Source of the DNA: Carya illinoinensis
Taxonomy: Eukaryota > Streptophyta > Magnoliopsida > Fagales > Juglandaceae
DNA length: 64,000 bases
Assembly: GCF_018687715.1 (NCBI RefSeq)
Contig: NC_056759.1
Location: 33,260,385 to 33,324,384 of the forward strand
Direction of reading: 5' to 3'
Below, piece after piece: positions 32,398 through 44,095 of this stretch. The position numbers were made by a program, and so were the translations under genes. Numbering within the stretch: position 1 is the first letter of the stretch; each line of letters starts with the position of its first letter. The notes under the pieces are model-generated. The model was not told the origin of the DNA, searched no databases, and saw only the letters and a list, made by a program, of their open reading frames with translations.

Positions 32398-32722
32398 ACA
32401 CGTGGTGTTCTAAAAAATTGTCTTTTTGTTTAAATTAGTAATAGGAAAAAGCTACGAGTACTACGACGTTGTTAAGTGAGATCCACAAATACACTTTTGC
32501 CACGCGTACTAGGAGGCAATGTGTCAGCTTATGATTCAGTGGACTGCGCTTGCCACGTGGCTGAAACTTTTCTCTCTAGTATTGTTGGTTGGTCTAAAAG
32601 AGGAAAACTAATTTAATAAAATAAGTAAAAAACTGTATTTGTGGGGACAATGCAATAAATAAATTCGTTACATAGAAAGGGGTCACGTTGCATCGGTATT
32701 GTTTGACTTGGACTGAACCGAC
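32398..32722. promoter_or_regulatory. ABRE/G-box and DRE-like cluster, 1.7-2.0 kb upstream of galactinol synthase 1
   Basis: ACACGTGG (32398-32405), CACGCGT (32501-32507), the palindrome CCACGTGG (32553-32560) and ACCGAC (32717-32722). All recur at the same spacing in copy 2. These are textbook ABA- and drought/cold-response cores. Their link to this gene is an inference, because a LINE relic lies between them and the TATA box. Confidence 0.45.
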
Positions 32723-34964
32723 CAATTCACTTCGGATAATATGTTTTTTCTTTTTCTAATTATTATTAAAAACCTCCGAAACAACTGTGAGATGACTAGG
32801 GACAGTGTTTTTGAGAATATTCCATCATACTCTTGTAGTTCTTTTTGAATAAACCTAACATTGTATTTTATTTAAACTAAATTAATATTTCTTTTTTTAT
32901 TTCTTTTTTTCTTTGAGAGTATTTTTTAAAATATTTCTTTCCTTTGTCAATTGTCACTCTTTAATTTGTTGAGTCATTAATTTATGAAAAATAATATTTA
33001 CAATCGTGATTGTACAAGTGACGTGCAGTCGTTTTAAAAAAAATGAATTAATATGAAACCCACATAAAAAAAAAAACTAACTTTTTAATTGTGGACTCCA
33101 CTCTTTTTCAAAACGATTGCACGACGTTTGCAATTTCACGACTGTATGTAACATTGCTCTTAATTTATATCCAAATTACAAAAAAGTCAATACCGAAAGA
33201 TCAAACATTAACAAATGTTTGATGTAGAAGAGGAAAGAAATCCGGGGTATATTTTAAATGAAAATATATTTATTGTGGTGTGCAAGTATTGTTTATTTAT
33301 TTTTTTTCATTTCTTAAAAAAAATGAATAAATTTATGATTTATATAAAAAAAATTATTTTTTTAATAATAAATTTTATATTTTTTAAAAGAGATGCACGA
33401 GTAGTAGTGTATCTAATATTACAATTGAGGAAGTGAAAGGATGGTCTGGAAAAGCATGGGGCCATCAATGGCTTATGAAATTGCCACCTCAAGGCCCTAC
33501 TACATGAATTGGTGCAACAAATGCACCTAAAATGTAACGTCTCTTGAGATAATAATTAAAAAAAATAAAACGTTAATCATGCTGTCATAAGTTCATAACT
33601 ATAGTCTATAGGGCCACGCCTTATTGCCGCCAAAAGAAAGAAAAATCAAGACGTGTAGATAAGAGTAAGATTAGGTAGCAGATGGATTCAGATTCATGCC
33701 ATTGGAATTTGAATATTGGCATGGATGTTAGATCGCCACTTGTCTTGGATCATTCTTTTGGGCTTTTTCACCATATCTAGAACAAGTATGTTGTGGATGG
33801 GCTGCCTAAAATTTATCATCCATGGGTCAGGAAGATTTTAGTGTTTGCATAAACTTCTTTGGAAATCCACCTTCCCAATTTTTAGTATAGGGCTTTTTAA
33901 TTGTTGACAAAATTAAATGGTCCCATACATAAGAGAAATAAGGGGACTCTATAGTCTTTAATATTGTTTGTATAGTGTTTTTGGATAGTTTAGATCCCAC
34001 GTGGGTATTTAATGTTGTGCCTATGCTTATGTGTATTAAATCATGAAATTCGGTCCAACAATTCAAAAGAATCTTAATTTCTTATCTCTTGAAACTTGTT
34101 GTATATTCCAAAAAAGACTATATCCACGTATATTTTTCTTTATGTGAACACATACACAGAGCTGAAATTGGCATGTGCAAGTTCACTTTTCGTTTTGCAA
34201 AAAGATAGCATTGTGTTTGCAATTGTCAAAATTACTTAACATTAGTGTGGTTATTCTTTCTCAACTTGAGTGGAAAAATAAGTTGGATGAAAGAAGATAA
34301 CACTACAAGTCTACAAAGGAATCAAAGACAAGAATGAAAGTAGGTTAGGACAAGACTCTTGCCAAGAATTAGGTAATCTAGATTATCGGAATCGACAAGG
34401 CCATCCAATAGCTTGAATTCAAGTTTCTTCCCAAGCACTCTTTTTCACTTTGTCAATTGAGGCATAGAAATGCTCTCAGGCTCGGGAAACTAAGACAATA
34501 TATTTCTATTTTGGAGAAACATTATCTACTTCCCTCGAGTAGTTGTAAGGGTGTGGATGCTATATGAAGGATCAAAAATCTCACAAGGCAGAATGTCATT
34601 TTTGAAAGAGATAAGTTGTTCTTGTTTCGTCAAACCTTGAGGACTTTGATTTAAGATTACTTTTGTCCTTGGAAAGGTAGGGTTAAAGTGATGCATTCAA
34701 ATAATTTGAAGAAGATATTGAGCTCCTGAACTTAGTGAGCAGATCATCAAATGTTCATCTTCCGAGCTCATTTGAGGTTAAAATTGTGGCTTGCTTTTAA
34801 CAATGTATACACATGAGGATGCATGTTGGCGAGAATTTAATTTTAAAAGAAGAACATCAGTACGGGATCATCACATGGTGTATTGAAAATTTCACTTCTT
34901 ATTTTACTATTAGCATAAGATAAATGTTCATTTGCAAGACTATTTGAACTTTTCCAAAGACCAC

Positions 34965-35013
<49 letters not shown>

Positions 35014-35564
35014 ACTTTAGCAAGAGGTGATGTAAACTTTCATGGGATTCAAATACACTAAAATGATCCGTCTCTAATTCTCTGGCTATCTTTCTGCCTC
35101 TTTGAAATGAGAATATAGAAGTAGTGAAAGTAGAACTCTTCAAGAAAATACACCAGAATAGTTAATTGTATTGGCACTCTATCGATTGCGGTTTGAAGCC
35201 ACAGTCAATTGATCCACTTGTAGGATCAATGAAAACCGCCTTTGCCAATTCCCTCATTTGCTCAAGACATGGACCCAAACTTATGGTTTGTCGCTCTCTT
35301 TTCTTTCCTTTCCATCTCCTCTCTTTAAGCATTACAATTACTATGATGAGATTTTTGTATGGAGCACCCTATCCTATCCTATTGTATCTCTATTTGATTA
35401 AAAAAAGAAAAAAAGAAAAAGAAAGACTTCAGTTTTGCTAACTTAGATAATGCCTTTTTCTGATTTATCTATCATTTTAAAAAATTATACACATAGAATA
35501 TGTTTAGATCTAACAGTTTTGTTCTCTTTATTATCCTCACATAAATAGCCAAAAGATGAAACCC
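32723..35564. other. Non-coding part of unit D1
   Basis: Duplicated at 55588-58230. No intact gene. A coding-like relic lies at about 34440-34650: in copy 2 (57197-57406) it reads LRQYISVLEKHYLLLSSSCK, then IWRIKSL and QNVISERDKLFSF, open for 69 residues, but here it has two stops. Family not recognised. Another open stretch in both copies, 35166-35441, has no recognised domain. It ends in an A-rich run, possibly a retroposon tail. Confidence 0.4.
34966..35010. repeat. GA microsatellite, 45 bp
   Basis: A pure AG run of about 22 units. The matching site in unit D2 (near 57717-57729) has only about six units, so it expanded or contracted after duplication. Confidence 0.85.
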
Positions 35565-35774
35565 GGTTTGGATACAAAAGTCCACACAATTCATCTCAAC
35601 TCATCTTATATAATCATTACAAGCTTTCCAAATTCTCGTACAAAATAGAATAAACAATTCAATTTTTTCAAATTTCAAAACAATATTAATATTAAATAAT
35701 AATATTCTAACAATATATTATTCAACTTTCAACTTTCACATCAACTCATCTAATCTCAACTCACTATCTAAACC
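35565..35774. mobile_element. MITE with GGTTTGGATA ends (copy in D1)
   Basis: The left end GGTTTGGATACAAAAGTCC and the reverse complement of the right end GGTTTAGATAGTGAGTTGAG form an imperfect inverted repeat. The inside is full of CAACTCATCT words. The same element sits at 58231-58447, so the insertion predates the duplication. Confidence 0.65.
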
Positions 35775-36103
35775 TCCCCTAATTTATCACTTACCTCGAA
35801 GTGGGGAAGTAATTTATTTGTAATTTAGACTTGGGTTGAGGTAGACACCAGCTTAAGAGTAGTAAAAATGCCTGAGAATCAAATGTAAAAGAAAAGGAAC
35901 AATAGGGCATAGTTTTCCTCAACAATATGGTCACATAGCGCATGAACAAAATCAAAGGTATATCAAGTCCTTACTCCTCCACCAACATAATATGACATGT
36001 TCTAAATCTTGAAGTCAAGTTCATATATAAATTCACCTTAAACTATTAGTATTAGTTGTTTAAGGATCTATTAAATTTTTTAATATAGTCGAGGTCTAAG
36101 GCT

Positions 36104-36285
36104 GCATTTGGGTACTCATGTGATCTCAGATGATCTGTTAATAGTAATATTTTATAAATTCCATTGAGATGTGTTTGAATGTATGAAGTAGGTTGAGATA
36201 TATTTAACAACTGAAAAAGTAGTGAGTCCCAACAATAATTGATTTAAGATAAGTTGAGATGGATTTTACTTTCAAACGTATACTA
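36104..36285. mobile_element. MITE, GCATTTGGGTACTCA type
   Basis: The left end GCATTTGGGTACTCATGTGA and the reverse complement of the right end (CGTTTGAAAGTAAAATCCAT) are weak inverted repeats, followed by GAGATGG/CATCTC-like words. Also present at about 58790-58985. Confidence 0.45.
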
Positions 36286-37385
36286 AATAATGGTTCAAAT
36301 CCAATTTGAATGACCATCAATGATTTCTCACCATTTTATTTAGTCTTATTATTTAGCCGAAAAAAGGTACTTACAATTGCTAATATGCTATCATAAATCA
36401 AATCAAACCAACCCAACGAGGCTGGTTGATTCGAATCTGATGCAAAACAGAAAACACACCCACGTGTCGAGGAAGAGTCTTTCTATATATCAGCCACTAT
36501 TCACCTTACACCCCACACCTAATGTGGCTTTTGTATTATTTTTTTTTTCTTTCATGCTGAAATGCTCGTTTTGAGGAGAAGAGGCCATTTCGAAGTTGCA
36601 TTCATTGAGTCCCTCATCTACCCCTCCCTCTGCCCAATGTTGCTCGTGTTCGCTCCTCCCTCTACCCAACCCCCTATGGTCTTTGTAGGTAACTCCACTA
36701 TCATTTTTCCTTTTGTATTAGTGGGTACTGCTTGTGTACTGAAAGAGGTGAAGGGAGGGCACAAAAGTTTGTTTGTCTTATGGATTTTGTGAGATAGGTA
36801 TTGCAAATTTCAGGTCTTAGGGCATGGAGATGCTTGCAAGTTTGTCAATTTTATGAGTACTTCGGAGTTTCAGTAGTCATGTAGTATGTGGAATTAGATC
36901 TGGAAAACCCGCTGAAATATTTGATTTGTTTAACTTTATAAGCAATATATATGTCCAAGCGTGCGACAGGGAATTATATAATTTTTGGCCTTCATCCCCA
37001 CTCGTGAGCCACAGGTATTTCATTGGTCTTCATCCCCACTCGTTGCTTTCCAAAAAATGTGCATTTTTGGCTTGTAGAATAAAATTTTTCCAAATTGATT
37101 GTGAAAGCTTGTCTGGCGTGGACGTATACAATGTGTTTTACTGATTTTTGGGGTTAATGTCTTACTAATACTTCATGATTGACACCAGATTACATTTTCC
37201 CCCTCTAAGAGTAAATATATGTATATATAGATATATGGATGTAGGCGTCGAGTAACTTGCCCTTGTTGACCTTAGTTGCTCCGGTTGTCTTCCTCAGCCA
37301 CATTAAAAGAACCAAAGTCTAGTTACATCACTAATATTCACTACGATTATTTGCTGTCAAACACCTTTGGAAGCTACCCAAGGCA
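36286..37385. other. D1 right end and following unique DNA
   Basis: Up to about 36970 it matches D2 (59000-59845). A short conserved stretch near 36500-36540 (TTACACCCCACACCTAATGT) recurs inverted near 62950. Beyond 36970 no homology within the window and no gene were seen. Confidence 0.4.
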
Positions 37386-37389
37386 GGTA

Positions 37390-37450
37390 TTATTATAGAT
37401 AGTGGTACTTTTTTCAGCATGCCAAACATGTTGATGGATGATTGAATCAA
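37390..37450 (+). pseudogene. Possible aspartic protease fragment
   Basis: The frame AGIIIDSGTFFSMPNMLMD resembles the second catalytic motif of plant aspartyl proteases (IIIDSGT followed by a hydrophobic stretch with P). A stop follows at once and no flanking domain was found. Short match; it could be chance. Confidence 0.3.
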
Positions 37451-38509
37451 TGCTTGCAAATGTTGTTGAACAAAGCAGAATTAGATAGGTTATGGGAAAA
37501 GTGAATACTTATAACTTTTTGTAATCAAAATACCGATGTTTGATATAGGCCAGTTTGATAGCTCCTATTTAGAGCTTATATAGATTGAGGCAAAACAACA
37601 TAAATACAATTTTATTTCTCCTGAAAATTGGTTGATTTAATCTTAAAATAAATCTTGAAACCCACTGGCACGACCAACCTATTTCATTGTCTTAATTCAT
37701 TAACAAAACTATAACTACTGGAAATCTGTTTTGAGTCTATACCTATAAGGCTGGAAACTACTTTTAGCCCCTTCTATTCTTCTTTATCATTGTTCTAGTC
37801 CAGCTTCAACACAACTTTCTGCAACAAAAATAAAATATTTTTGTGCTAGAGATTGGAGACAACAATATATGTCTATGATGAAACTAAAAATGAAAATAGG
37901 CTTTTAAAAGGTTACTTTTACGAACTATACAAAAAAGTTCATATTTTTAGAAATCAACCACTATTGTACGTCTGCGACTGAATAATCCAAAGGTCTTTAG
38001 ATAAGGGATAGTTTCAAGAACAATGACAATCTACAAGGAATTTAATGGTAATTACAAAACAATATCCTCTGGGCTAAAAAACTGTTTATAAATTGAAGAA
38101 CTTCTCACTTCTTTAAAAATCATGAAATGTGTGTTTGCTTAAGTCTATGCTTATAGAGTAGCATTTAGGGAAACCTTCCTCACCGATATTTTCCTAGGTC
38201 CAGAGTTCTCACGCAGGCTGGAGGGAAAGAGAAATCAAAATAAGATATACTTTAAGACAGCTTGGTTTAACCAATCACATATAAGTATAGTAGTACTTGT
38301 TTATTAGAGGTAGTACTTGTTTATAGAATATAGTTTAAATTTTACTCTAGTATGCTGAGCACTATCTGTTTGGTAAAAGTTGGAAGTCTCATCTTTGGTC
38401 TCACTTTCCCTCCAAACAAGTAGCTAGATCGAGTTCGGGGGCTTTTGCCTTTTGGAGCTTTTTTTGTAAAAAAGAAAATGAAAAGATAGCCTAACATTTA
38501 AGTGAATCT

Positions 38510-38940
38510 AGTCCAATGAGTATACAATGCCATTGAGAGCAAGGGGATTACTTCGTTGCTTCAGGAGCTTGCTTGGTTGGTCATGGCTTCCAATCCAAGA
38601 GTTTTCAAGGCTTTGGAAGCTATGAGTACCGTATGAATTTCTGAATTAATTGGTCAATCCAGTTCTGAAGCTACAATAGAAACTCTATGATAAAAATTGG
38701 GAACTAATTGAAGAAGACAACTATCAGACACTTGTAGATGTTGTAAATTCAATTCAATTATAGAAACTCTATATTACAATGTTTCATGTACTGAAAATTC
38801 AATTTTTATGTTCCAAACAGCTAGATCTTTGTTTGCATGATGCAGAAGAGTGGAAGGGGTATACCTATGGTTTGTATAGTTTTCAGTGCAGCGAAGTTGT
38901 GGATGTTCCAGCCACCAAGGTGTCATCCAAAATGATCTAA
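38510..38940 (+). pseudogene. Unidentified decayed coding region, two exon-like pieces
   Basis: A frame at 38528-38640 reads AIESKGITSLLQELAWLVMA, then SNPRVFKALEAMST. A second piece after CCAAACAG at 38820 reads LDLCLHDAEEWKGYTYGLYS, then FQCSEVVDVPATKV. The sequence between carries stops. Composition and splice-like borders suggest a former host gene. The family was not recognised. Confidence 0.35.
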
Positions 38941-39229
38941 GCTTCCATAGCATCTGAACCTACTGACAATTGTGTGTTTATTGAGAGTGTGACAAAGATA
39001 CTATCCATATATAACCAGTGACAAATCATATTAGTTACTCCGATTTATAGCTCACTACCTTCCATTAATGCACCATGCCAATGTATCTGTTTGGTAAAAG
39101 ATTTAGTACAATGTTGTATTGGATGATTAGTATGGTTGTTAAATGCCAAGTATTTGGATGAATGTATTGTGAATGGGTGGAGCAGCCTCTCAATTAGATA
39201 CCCAAAAATTTGATTGAACGATACGTATT

Positions 39230-39893
39230 GTGTAGTAGAAATTATAGAGTATTTGCAGCGCCACTCCAATCGCTAGTAAAAAGGAATGAAGCTGAAAATT
39301 TATTTCCAGTGCTATATCACCACTGGTTTTGATCCCAATTGAAAAAAAAAAAAAAAATTATTTGCAGCACAACACACACCTCTGGGTTGGAGTGGAATTG
39401 GAAAAAAATTTATTTCTAATGCAACATACACTGCTGCTAAGTGTATCCATTCAAACCAGTCAATGCTATTTTCAGCGCTGTATCACGCTAGGAATAAAAT
39501 TATTTCCAACGTAATACACAATGCTGCAAATAATTATACCTATACACAGCGTCATGTACATTCTCTGAAACTAATAAATATTTATTTGCAACGATTTTTA
39601 TGTTATTTACGGCAATTTTATAAAGCTGTAAATTTTTTAAATCAGCGATTTAAACTAAGATGGAAACATAATTATAGCGAATTTTTTTATATTTTCAGCG
39701 GCTAAAATCGCTATAAATAGTGGAAGTTTTACAGCAAAATTTCTATATCGCTGAATTAATTTATAAGTGAGTATACAATTACGACTAACATCCGACGCAG
39801 TAGAAATCGCTGAGAATAAGTATTTCTAGCGATTTTTGAGATTTTTTGCAACTATTTTGAGTGCTATAAAAGACCCTTTTTTCTTGATGCATG
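39230..39893. mobile_element. CACTA-like remnant with GCGATTTT subterminal words
   Basis: Repeated words TTTGCAGC, AGCGATTTT, GCTGCAAAT and TTATTTGCAGC occur in both orientations. The right end CCTTTTTTCTTG is the reverse complement of CAAGAAAAAAGG, the usual second half of a CACTACAAGAAAA terminus. The terminal TAGTG itself is lost and the sequence passes into ATGCATGCATGC. Confidence 0.45.
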
Positions 39894-40120
39894 CATGCTT
39901 TGCTGATTAATGTGGGTATTATTTTTCTACCTATGTCTATAAATAATATATATATAGGGCAATACTTTACTCACAAAATCAATCCCACAAATTGATGAGA
40001 TATTATATAATTTGTCAAATTGTAAAGTTATTTTTATTATAGAGTAGATCTAACAGATCAAATAAAGGCAAGTCAATTTGTGGGATTATTTTGTATAATT
40101 TGCTTGTGAATATAATAGTA

Positions 40121-40164
<44 letters not shown>

Positions 40165-40445
40165 GGTTAATTTACTTTTAATGGCTAATAATGGGGTTTA
40201 TGGTCTGGTGGGCGTAGACTAATTAATTTTTTTGCTGCTTTACTAGGGTACTTATTTTAATTCCATTCTTTCAAAGCAAGCCGTTAAATGAAAATAAATT
40301 AGCATTAGTATTAAAGTATTCTAGTTAAGTTGTTGAAAAAATTTGCCCAAATTTTTATATAATTCTATTGTAGTCAGTACTCTTCTTAATTTGTGTAAGT
40401 AGACTAGGAGTTGGAAACCAATTAGTTAAGAAGATTAATTGTGAG
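39894..40445 (+). promoter_or_regulatory. DUF247 upstream module (copy B), with AT microsatellite
   Basis: Parallel to 16903-17183 and 47750-48083. An AT run of about 38 bp (40124-40162) replaces the shorter TATATAAT stretch. Then come GGTTAATTTACTTTTAATGG and CTTCTTAATTTGTGTAAGTA. Probably the former promoter of pseudogene B. Confidence 0.5.
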
Positions 40446-41860
40446 ATGGAAATATCAATTAGTGATCAAGAAATTCAACAAAAAGTGGAAACTGCTTCAG
40501 TCACAAATGGAAATCAAAATCATGCTGAAATTCATCAATTGGATCAGGAAGTTGCAAACACTTTGAGTAGTGAAATGAAAATCAACATAGAGATGATCAA
40601 TTGGTAAATAGCATCAAAGAAATGGCTAAAAGCTTGGAGCGACCCTTATCATCAAATGAGTATTGTATCTATAGGATCCCAACTTGGCTTCGCAAATTGA
40701 ATGGGGAAGCCTACACTCCGAAGATTATATCGATAAGGCATTTCCACCATGGCAGCAAAAGATTAGAACCCATGGAAAAATTGAAACTGAAATATTTTCA
40801 GAGATTCCTCCGACGGATTAATGACTTAAACATAGAGAGTTTAGTAAACGCCATAAAGTTGCATGAAGAAAGAGCACGTGATTGTTATGCAGAAACCATC
40901 AACCTTAGCATTGACGATTTTGTGAAAGTAATTTTGCTGGATGGAAGCTTTATTATTGAGCTTTTCTACGTAATACAGCTCCAAGGAGAAGATGATGTTA
41001 TTTGTGAGAACCATATACTATTAAACCCAATATTGTGGGAGGCAATGGAAATGGACTTGTTGTTACTTGAAAATCAACTTCCTTTCTTTGTTCTTGAGAT
41101 ACTATTCAGCCTTGCATATGCACCAAATGATGATGAGTATCCTTCCTTCATTTCACTTGCAATTAAGGTCTTTGAGAACATTAAAGATCAGGAATTTCCT
41201 GGAGACTTTGGAGAGCAACCAATTTGGCACTTTGTTGATTTGACCAAAGCATTTTTTCTTCCATCATCCAAAAAGCAAGTGCTACCACGTGAAAGTAATG
41301 ATCTTCCTAGAGCTGATCATTTATATACTGCAAGCTAGTTGTACAAGGCTAGAGTGAAGTTTAAGGTGAGCTCAAGCAAATGCTTACTTGACTTTAAATC
41401 CAACGGAATATTGGAAATTCCGTACATGGAACTGTCTAATGAGATGGAGACTATTTATCGAAACATCATAGCATTTGAGCAATGCCATTATCCACATGAT
41501 ACACATTTTAAAAACTACATTGTGCTATTGAATTTTCTAATCAACACTTCCAAAGACGCGGAATTACTTATTAGAAAAGGAATCATCATGAATGCGCTTG
41601 GTAACAACGATTCAATGACATCTCTTTTTAATAATCTGGACATGAATATAGTATATTATAGCGAGGAATATGCTTATCGTGGTTTGTTTCGAGATTTAAA
41701 TGCATTCTATAGGAACACTAAGCATACTTGGAAGGCAACCTTGAAACATGATTATTTCGGCATTCCTTGAAAAATAACTTCTACTGTAACTGTCGTTACC
41801 TTATTGCTGCTTACTCTCGTACAAACTATATGTTCCATCATCCAAGTTGTGAAGATGTGA
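40446..41860 (+). pseudogene. DUF247 protein pseudogene B
   Basis: The best-preserved copy. The ATG at 40446 opens a frame that is lost by a 1-bp deletion near 40571. From 40601 it is open for 245 residues: CIYRIPTWLRKLNGEAY, IISIRHFHHGSKRLE, CYAETINLSIDDF, LLENQLPFFVLEILF, HFVDLTKAFFLP. An in-frame TAG at 41336-41338 interrupts it. It then stays open for 143 more residues with YRNIIAFEQCHYPHD and LLNFLINTSKDAELL, to a TGA replacing Trp at 41768-41770. A hydrophobic C-terminal segment follows. The lesions are one frameshift and two stops. Read-through could still give partial products, but loss of function is likely. Confidence 0.88.
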
Positions 41861-42045
41861 AGAAGCTTTGTGCATGAAATTCAAGTAGGACATAACATTT
41901 TGTTTTACTCTTCACGTTTAGAAATTAAGCTGTTAAATTGCTAGCTACAGCTTGGAAAATTTGAACATAACATGCACAAAGATAAGTATTGCTTGAAATA
42001 ATATGCCTTATCTTCACTTTCTTCATCTAACAGTAGAGAGACTTA

Positions 42046-42709
42046 GAGCACTCTGAATGGATGCTTTAAAATACAGTTTTCTTTAAAATATGAAGAATGT
42101 TGATTAAAATAAAGATCAAATGGATGTTGTAAATTATCTTTAATTTCCAAGTAGCTACAATAATCCCACTACATTTATAGACTACTCTTCACACATGTAA
42201 ATTATTTTTAATTATTTTTCTCTCCTCTGAATTTTTTTTCCCTTTATCCTAATTTGAATGCAACCCCTATATGTCATTATCCATGGTCAGATTTGCTTAT
42301 CTATTTGCATTTTTGTGCTAGAGAATCCACCAAAGTGTATTGAAAAATGAAATTGGGTTTCTTAATTTTTTCTATGTTTTTTTATAAGTAATTTAAAATA
42401 GGACATAATTTTTTCTCTATTTTGTTTTTGTTATATTTTGAATCAATGTCAATTTTTGTTTGATTTAAAATATAACATAATGATACGAGGAGATATTGCA
42501 AATATTAAAAGTTATGGGGATATTATTGATAGTTAGAGAAAATATTTAAAATGAATAAAAATATTAAAAAGTATAATATTTAAATGATATGAAGAAAAAA
42601 TAGATAAGCTGATATATGGTATATTGTAAAAATCAGTATGTAAAATAGAAAAAGTGGATTTTGGTAATGTATTTTAAAGGATAAGATGAAAAATCCATTG
42701 GAAGTACTC
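42046..42709. mobile_element. PIF/Harbinger-like MITE, 664 bp
   Basis: Flanked by TTA (42043-42045 and 42710-42712). The ends are inverted: GAGCACTCTGAATGGAT and, reverse complemented, GAGTACTTCCAATGGAT. The inside is AT-rich with no transposase. DUF247 copy A has no insert in the matching place (near 18785). A 3-bp TWA target is typical of Harbinger elements. Confidence 0.72.
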
Positions 42710-42766
42710 TTAGCTCTAAATGTTGTAGAATCCATTGGAAGTACTCTTAGCTCTAAATGTTGTATA
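42693..42766. repeat. 37-bp tandem duplication across the MITE right end
   Basis: The unit starting ATCCATTGGAAGTACTCTTA and running to ATGTTGTA is present twice (42693-42729 and 42730-42766). It joins the last 17 bp of the MITE with 20 bp of flank, so it arose after the insertion. Confidence 0.8.
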
Positions 42767-43789
42767 AATACACATCCATTTTTATAGAACATATGTTGCA
42801 CTAATATCTTCTAACTTCACCACATTTTTATTGTTTACTTTGTTCTTCATTTGCTGAGTTACCGATTACTTTGTGATTTTTCAAACCCACCCTTGCATTT
42901 GCCAGAAGTACCACACAAGAGACCTTGGATTCTATGGTGATTTCTTTGTTGTTAAGTTGTGTTTTCCTCATTGCTTACTCAAGACAAGTTCTATGACTGT
43001 CAGTTTATACAAACCATTCGATGAAATGCCTAAACCCAAGGTCATGTACAACATACGCTCATAATAACAAACTCAAAGCTCGATGTTATCCCATCCGTGA
43101 TTTACATAATGTCCAGTGAATAATTGTGTGATATCAATGTTCTTTTTGCATTCAAGTTTTGGTTGCTTGATTTGGAAAAATTTGTGATATACAATATGAC
43201 AAGAAGTTCGGCCAAAGAGGAACTAAGTCTGATCTTTTTATTTTTTATTTTTGTGTACATAAACACTTATATGGGCTGGGCTGAGAATGAAGAAAAGCAA
43301 TTTGAGATTAAGCTAGTGATAGATTATATGAATTTCATGCAACAAGAGTGAAGGTCATGTCATCAACCCGATGGATTCGAATAAAGTGATTTGTCTGTCT
43401 TTGTTTCTTATTAACATACAATTTTATAACTTTTTATTATTATTGACACTGTTGGGATAATGGAATTGTCTTCGTGAGAATTTATTTATATTTGCTCTCA
43501 TAATTAATTATCTTTTTGTATTTTTCGATAATAACTTCTTTTTTATTGTCAATTATAGAAGGGAAAAAATTACATTTGAACACAAAAAGCGAGTCCATTC
43601 AAATATTGACTAAAAAACCATTTGATTGTTTATTATTTGTCTAAATTTTAACAATAGAATGTTCAATTGTAAAAATAATCGGACAATTACAATATCTATT
43701 TGCACAAAGATTAATATTTGGGGATCAAACTATTATTATTTATTTCTTTTAAAATAGAATTATTGGTGTTCAAACAACTATTAGGGATG
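42767..43789. other. Downstream flank of DUF247 B
   Basis: Matches 18790-19620 from about 42950. A frame (YDINVLFAFKFWLLDLEKFV, later FMQQE before a stop) is the counterpart of the one in copy A. No known domain. Confidence 0.4.
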
Positions 43790-44095
43790 AAGAAATTTCG
43801 TCTAAAAAAATTCTATTTGTATTTGAACACATATCAGGAACAAGAAAAAATTCTTCCAAAAAAATCCTCTTGAACGCTTTTGAACATGTTGGAAAAAACT
43901 TTCTAAAAAATTCATCCCAAAGAAAATTGTTTGAAATGAAATTTTAAATTTTGACCCAAAACGATTTTTGGCACAGAACTTTTGGGACAAATTGGGGATG
44001 GAATTGTTTTCGTCCCAAATTAATTTCAAGGTTAAAATAGAAAGTTTTTTTTAATAAAAATACTCGTCCTTAAAAGGAAATTTTATTGTAGTAAT
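43790..44095. mobile_element. CACTA-like end remnant (copy B)
   Basis: Counterpart of 19640-19925: TTCGTCCCAAATTAATTTC, then GTCCTTAAAAGGAAATTTTA and TTGTAGTAA, where the CACTA end is mutated. Confidence 0.35.

Larger units (their letters stand above)
28033..36970. repeat. Segmental duplication unit D1 (contains galactinol synthase 1)
   Basis: Collinear with 50792-59845 over its length, with small indels. The left limit is at GTGTTGTTTG, 29 bp after the TRAPPC4 stop. The right limit is at TAAGCAATATATATGT. Shared content comprises the TRAPPC4 3' flank, the galactinol synthase gene, a minus-strand LINE relic, an ABRE/DRE-like cluster and two MITEs. Exons differ at about 4% of residues. Confidence 0.9.
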
